DNA from: Novosphingobium sp.
Lineage (GTDB): Bacteria > Pseudomonadota > Alphaproteobacteria > Sphingomonadales > Sphingomonadaceae
Direction: 5' to 3'
NCBI GenBank assembly: GCA_024236175.1
Contig: JACKKY010000001.1
Location: 806,001 to 870,000 of the forward strand
Length of the DNA stretch: 64,000 nucleotides
Below are positions 60,605 through 64,000 of the stretch, piece after piece. Numbering within the stretch: position 1 is the first letter of the stretch; the number at the start of each line of letters is the position of its first letter. The notes beneath the pieces are model-generated. The model was not told the DNA's origin and made no database searches. It worked only from the letters and a program-made list of their open reading frames with translations. The position numbers were made by a program, and so were the translations under genes.

Positions 60605-61756
60605 CTAAAGCGGCCTTTGATAGATCGCGTATTCGCGGTTGACCTTGCTGTCGATGGCATCGGCGATCGCGACCATCCCCTGGTTGTCATCCAGGATCCA
60701 GCCGATCTCGGCGGTTTCGAAGCCGTAATTGGCCACGCCTGCACGGCGGATATATTCGATCATCATGAAAGCGAGCTGGCTCGCCATGCGCGAGGATTGC
60801 AGCCGCTTGACCACGCCCATCAGCGGCACGCGCGCGCGCGGGCTGCGCGGACGCCGCACCCACATCAGCAACTTCAGCCAGTTGAACGGAAGCAGCTTGC
60901 CGTTGAACGGCCTGATCACGGCGTTGAGGTCGGGGAACGTCAGCATGAAGGCCACGGGCTCACCCTCAAGCTCTGCGAAACGCAACAGGTCGGGCTTCAC
61001 CAGCGGGCGCATCTTCTTGGTGATGTAGCGGATCTCGTTTTCGGTGATCGGGACGAAACCCCAGTTGTTCGACCAGGCATCGTTGAGAATGGCGAAGAGG
61101 GTTTCGGCCTCCTGCTGGACCCGGCTTGTATCGGCTTCGCGAATGCGGATTCGCGGGTTCTTCTCGCCCGATGCGACGATCCGGTTTATCAGTGGCGGGA
61201 AGCCGTCAACGACGTTGAGATCGTAGGTCAGCAGCGTCTTCGCGCGCTCATAGCCACGGCCTTCTATCCACGCGCGGTATTGCGGCGAATGGTGGCCCAT
61301 CATGATGACCGGCGCATGGTCGTGGCCCTTCACCAGAAGGCCTGGCTCGTCCCAGATCGAAAGGCTGAGCGGCGCCAGCACCCGGGTCATGCCCTTCTCG
61401 CGCAGCCAGGCTTCGGCGGCTGTAATCAGGGCCTCGGCGGTCTGCTCGTCCTCGGCTTCGAACATGCCCCAGTTCCCGGTCCCGGGCCCCATGCCCTGCT
61501 CCGGCGGCAGCGTGTGCTGGAGGAAGTCGATATGCGCCGAAATCCGCCCCGTTACCCGCCCACCTCGCCGGGCCAGGAAAAGCTGGGCCTCGGCGTGCTC
61601 GAAGAACGGATTCTTCTTCGGATCGAGCAGTTCGGCGATATCGGCGCGCAGCGGCGGCACCCAGTTCGGATCGGAAGCGTTGAGCCTGTAGGCAAGGTCG
61701 ATGAATTCCGCGCGCTCGCGCCGGGTCGTCACCGGGGTGACAGCAACGTCACTCAT
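60605..61756 (-). CDS. GNAT-fold N-acyltransferase-like protein
   Basis: A 383-residue protein with two weak acyltransferase-like halves. N-terminal: FIDLAYRLNASDPNWVPPLRADIAELLDPKKNPFFEHAEAQLFLARRGGRVTGRI, a pattern common to large hypothetical GNAT-related proteins of alphaproteobacteria. C-terminal: NWGFVPITENEIRYITKKMRPLVKPDLLRFAELEGEPVAFMLTFPDLN. I used the ATG giving MSDVAVTPV. Substrate unknown. It ends just before the hydroxylase start-side neighbour, 28 bases from the fatty-acid hydroxylase gene upstream, suggesting a lipid-related unit. Confidence 0.75.
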   Translation of the reverse strand: MSDVAVTPVTTRRERAEFIDLAYRLNASDPNWVPPLRADIAELLDPKKNPFFEHAEAQLFLARRGGRVTGRISAHIDFLQHTLPPEQGMGPGTGNWGMFEAEDEQTAEALITAAEAWLREKGMTRVLAPLSLSIWDEPGLLVKGHDHAPVIMMGHHSPQYRAWIEGRGYERAKTLLTYDLNVVDGFPPLINRIVASGEKNPRIRIREADTSRVQQEAETLFAILNDAWSNNWGFVPITENEIRYITKKMRPLVKPDLLRFAELEGEPVAFMLTFPDLNAVIRPFNGKLLPFNWLKLLMWVRRPRSPRARVPLMGVVKRLQSSRMASQLAFMMIEYIRRAGVANYGFETAEIGWILDDNQGMVAIADAIDSKVNREYAIYQRPL

Positions 61757-61784
61757 ACTGCTTGCCCCTGCCACGCCGCCCGGA

Positions 61785-62573
61785 TCAGGCGGACTCGTCC
61801 CTGACCATCGCCCGACGGCGCGGGTGGCCGCTGGCAATCCCGCCCGAGAGTTCCTTCACCCAGGGGTAATGCACCGCGACCTCTTCGGTATAGCCGAGGT
61901 TGAAAACGGTCGGACTGCGGTCGGGCCGGTCCTTCTTCTCGTAATAGGTGCCGAGCAGGCGGTCCCACACATAGTTGGTGATGCCGAAATTGCCGTCTTC
62001 GTCGAAATAGTGGTGCTCGTTGTGGCGCTGCTTCTGGAACTGCACCCATTTCCATTTCGGCTTGAACGAAAGGTGCTGGATGCAATGCATGAACTCATAA
62101 TAGCAGGTGGTGAGAATGCCGGCCGCGAACGCCGCGAAGGCACCACCCGGCCCACCGATCAGCCAGCCGATCGGCGCCGTCGCGATGGCGATCGTGGGCA
62201 GCGTCGTATGCAGCGCGCCGAACAGCACTTCCAGGTGATTGGGGTCCTGGTGGTGGTCGTAATGGATGCGCTTCCAGGTCGAGGCGAGCCACTTGATCCT
62301 GTACATCCACTGGCCATGCAGGACGTACTGGTGGAGCAGGTGCCAGACCAGCGGATAGATCACCACCGCAGCGGCAATCGCGCCGAGGGTTTCCCACAGG
62401 CCCGCCGGAAAGAAGGCGAAACCGACGACGCAAAGGGCAGCGATCGAGAGATAGACGATGATCGTATAGTGCTGGAAATAGGCCGAAACCAGCTCGCCCA
62501 GCGTCATCCGGTCGAGATAATGCGACCGTTTCCAGAAAGGCAGCTGGCTCTGATTGGCAGAAGTCTGCGACAC
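61785..62573 (-). CDS. Fatty-acid hydroxylase / sterol-desaturase superfamily protein
   Basis: A 262-residue membrane di-iron enzyme with all His boxes: HQYVLH (81 and 86), HYDHH (104-108), MHCIQH (163-167) and HNEHH (184-188), between several hydrophobic segments (about 35-60, 62-80, 125-155). Members hydroxylate or desaturate fatty acids, sterols or carotenoids; sphingomonads use such enzymes for hydroxy fatty acids and carotenoids. It precedes the GNAT-like gene by 28 bases in the same direction. Substrate undecided. Confidence 0.87.
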   Translation of the reverse strand: MSQTSANQSQLPFWKRSHYLDRMTLGELVSAYFQHYTIIVYLSIAALCVVGFAFFPAGLWETLGAIAAAVVIYPLVWHLLHQYVLHGQWMYRIKWLASTWKRIHYDHHQDPNHLEVLFGALHTTLPTIAIATAPIGWLIGGPGGAFAAFAAGILTTCYYEFMHCIQHLSFKPKWKWVQFQKQRHNEHHYFDEDGNFGITNYVWDRLLGTYYEKKDRPDRSPTVFNLGYTEEVAVHYPWVKELSGGIASGHPRRRAMVRDESA

Positions 62574-63010
62574 GCTTGAAAATCCTCGGATTGGTCGGCG
62601 TCCATATCACAAAGTGGGCGCGCCGCGCCATAAGCGCAACATTGCGGCGGGATTGGGGCATCGGCGTGACAAGCGCGGCAATCGCCCCGGCCCGGCTCGC
62701 GCACGGCGGAATCCCGCCGTCCGTCCCGTTATGCCCGACGGAGCCGACCAATCGTGGGCAGGCATCAAGATGCGCTGACTTTGGGAGCGAGGCTGTCCGA
62801 GCGGGAGCACCCTCCAAAGCCTGGGCATTCCGTTCCGGTTCAGCTGTCTGCCTCGGCCTCGGAGCGGCGCCATCGTTAAGGTTTGGTTTACCATGTTCGC
62901 TTAGCTCCGTTCGAGGATCGAAGCGTGTGCATTACCTCCGGAGTTGCGCGCTGCGCAGGAGGGGAAAATCACGCGACGACGCTGACGAAATCCAATGATG
63001 GGATGATGGC
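62574..63010. other. Divergent intergenic region between hydroxylase and TPR gene
   Basis: About 440 bases without a credible gene. The sequence TTAA-N7-TTTA (62876-62890) followed by CC resembles a CtrA binding site (TTAA-N7-TTAAC) with one mismatch, which would fit a cell-cycle-controlled promoter; the match is weak. The left part is the likely promoter of the hydroxylase. Confidence 0.3.
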
Positions 63011-64000
63011 ATGAGCGGTCTCGAAAGCTCGATAGTCAAGGCGCGCAAGGCCGAAAATCGCGGCGACTTTGCCGAGGCCGAGCGGATCTACGGCACGGTG
63101 CTCGAGAAGTTTCCGCGCAACGCGCGAGCGCGCCGGGGCCTCGACCAGGTCTTCAAGCGGCGAGCCCTGGAGCAGCTGAAAGCAGACGCACCGCCCGAGC
63201 CACTGATGGAGCAGCTCGCCGAAACTTACCGGCAAGGCCAGATGGCGCAGGTCGTGACGCAGGCGGAAAAGCTGCTGGAAAGCTATCCGCGCGCCGTCAT
63301 GGCATACAACCTGCTCGGCGCGGCCCATCTTGCGCTTGGCCGGCACCCCCAGGCCGAATCGGCGCTGTCCCGGGCACGGGCGAAAGGCATCCGCCATGCG
63401 CCGATCTGCAACAACCACGGGATGGCGCTGTCCCGGCTCGGCCGGATGCCCGAAGCCGAAGCCGCCTATCGCGAGGCGATCGCGATCGACCCGGGCCATG
63501 CCATCGCTCACAACAACCTGGGCAATGTCCTCAAGGAAAATCAAAGCTTCGCCGAGGCTCTCGCCTGCTACCTGCAGGCGATCGAGATCAGACCCGATTA
63601 CGCCGACGCCTGGAACAACATGGCGCTTGCGCTGGAAGGCCTCGGTCGCGTCGAAGAGGCGCAGGCCTGCTATCGCAAGGTGCTTGAGCTCAAGCCCGAT
63701 CATGCTCCGGCCTGCTGCAACCTTGGCAATCTCCTCGCCGGGCAGGGTGACCTGAACAGTGCGATAGCGTTCTACGAGGCGGCACTGCGCTTCGATCCCG
63801 ACTATCCGGAGGCACATCTCAATCTGGGCAACGCCTACAAGCGTCAGGACCGGATTGCCGAAGCGACAAGCGCCTACGAGCGTGCCAAGGTCGCCCGGCC
63901 CCGCTACGCCGATGCCTGGATCGAAGAAGCCAAGGCGCTGGCGCTCAATGGCCGGCTCGAGGAAGCTATCACCGCTTTCGGCAAGGCTCTGGAAATCGAG
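63011..64000 (+). CDS. TPR-repeat protein, N-terminal part (runs off window end)
   Basis: The open frame of 330 codons continues past the window. It shows at least eight tetratricopeptide units, for example ENRGDFAEAERIYGTVLEKFPRNARA, NNHGMALSRLGRMPEAEAAYREAIAIDPGHA, NNLGNVLKENQSFAEALACYLQAIEIRPDYA and NLGNAYKRQDRIAEATSAYERAKVARPRYA. There is no signal peptide. TPR arrays like this are often fused to sulfotransferase or glycosyltransferase domains, but that part is not visible. The ATG gives MSGLESS; the ribosome site is poor. Confidence 0.85.
   Translation, partial: MSGLESSIVKARKAENRGDFAEAERIYGTVLEKFPRNARARRGLDQVFKRRALEQLKADAPPEPLMEQLAETYRQGQMAQVVTQAEKLLESYPRAVMAYNLLGAAHLALGRHPQAESALSRARAKGIRHAPICNNHGMALSRLGRMPEAEAAYREAIAIDPGHAIAHNNLGNVLKENQSFAEALACYLQAIEIRPDYADAWNNMALALEGLGRVEEAQACYRKVLELKPDHAPACCNLGNLLAGQGDLNSAIAFYEAALRFDPDYPEAHLNLGNAYKRQDRIAEATSAYERAKVARPRYADAWIEEAKALALNGRLEEAITAFGKALEIE

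Noticed and set aside
1..64000. CRISPR arrays, insertion sequences, prophage genes, rRNA operons.
   Set aside because: I found no regularly spaced repeats, transposase or integrase-like frames, phage structural genes or rRNA-like sequence. Only one tRNA, tRNA-Sec, was recognised.

Overview
The window looks like chromosomal DNA from an aerobic alphaproteobacterium of the order Sphingomonadales (Novosphingobium/Sphingobium type). The signs are very high GC, a glk-edd-zwf Entner-Doudoroff cluster, a membrane-segment-free PhoR next to pstCAB-phoU-phoB, several TonB-dependent receptors, three cytochromes P450 and many SDR and SnoaL/NTF2-like genes. I see no phage, insertion sequence, rRNA or CRISPR. 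This assignment rests on gene content, not on a marker gene.

Layout. 1-3.8 kb: Entner-Doudoroff genes on the minus strand (glk is cut by the window edge). 4.1-9.7 kb: phosphate sensing and uptake (phoR, a Pho box, pstCAB, phoU, phoB). 9.9-18.7 kb: an accessory catabolic region, with a luciferase-like monooxygenase, an IclR regulator, two NTF2-like proteins, and a minus-strand operon P450 / PQQ-cytochrome c dehydrogenase / P450 / phosphotransferase. 18.8-24.5 kb: glycosyltransferase, PlcP-like metallophosphoesterase, ppx and ppk, all minus, with a second Pho box before ppk. 24.7-25.9 kb: selD and the selenocysteine tRNA. 26.0-29.4 kb: a small biosynthetic-looking operon (thermostable-hemolysin family protein, AMP-ligase fused to a heme-oxygenase-like diiron domain, SDR). 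29.4-34.5 kb: TPR protein, methyltransferase and an ECF sigma/FecR/TonB-receptor system. 34.5-51.4 kb: a second accessory catabolic region (hydrolase, IclR, TauD dioxygenase, SDRs, NTF2-like proteins, acyl-CoA ligase, P450) with a selenocysteine operon inside it: cupin, selA, selB, a thioredoxin-reductase-like flavoprotein and a UGSC-family selenoprotein whose Sec codon is an in-frame UGA. 51.6-56.3 kb: two more TonB receptors and an orphan [2Fe-2S] subunit. 56.5-64 kb: mostly housekeeping or lipid genes (arsC-like, methyltransferase, lipB, lipoprotein, CitE-like lyase, GNAT-like protein, fatty-acid hydroxylase) and the start of a TPR protein that runs off the end.

How the genes work together. 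The complete selenocysteine trait (selA, selB, selD, tRNA-Sec), a selenoprotein with a visible SECIS-like hairpin, and a plausible dedicated reductase all lie within 22 kb. The arrangement (Sec machinery + disulfide reductase + UxxC selenoprotein among degradation genes) recalls the glycine/proline reductase operons of anaerobes, but sits in an apparently aerobic degrader. Separately, two Pho boxes tie phosphate uptake to polyphosphate metabolism and probably to a PlcP/Agt-type lipid-remodelling pair. These two systems are the main points of interest.
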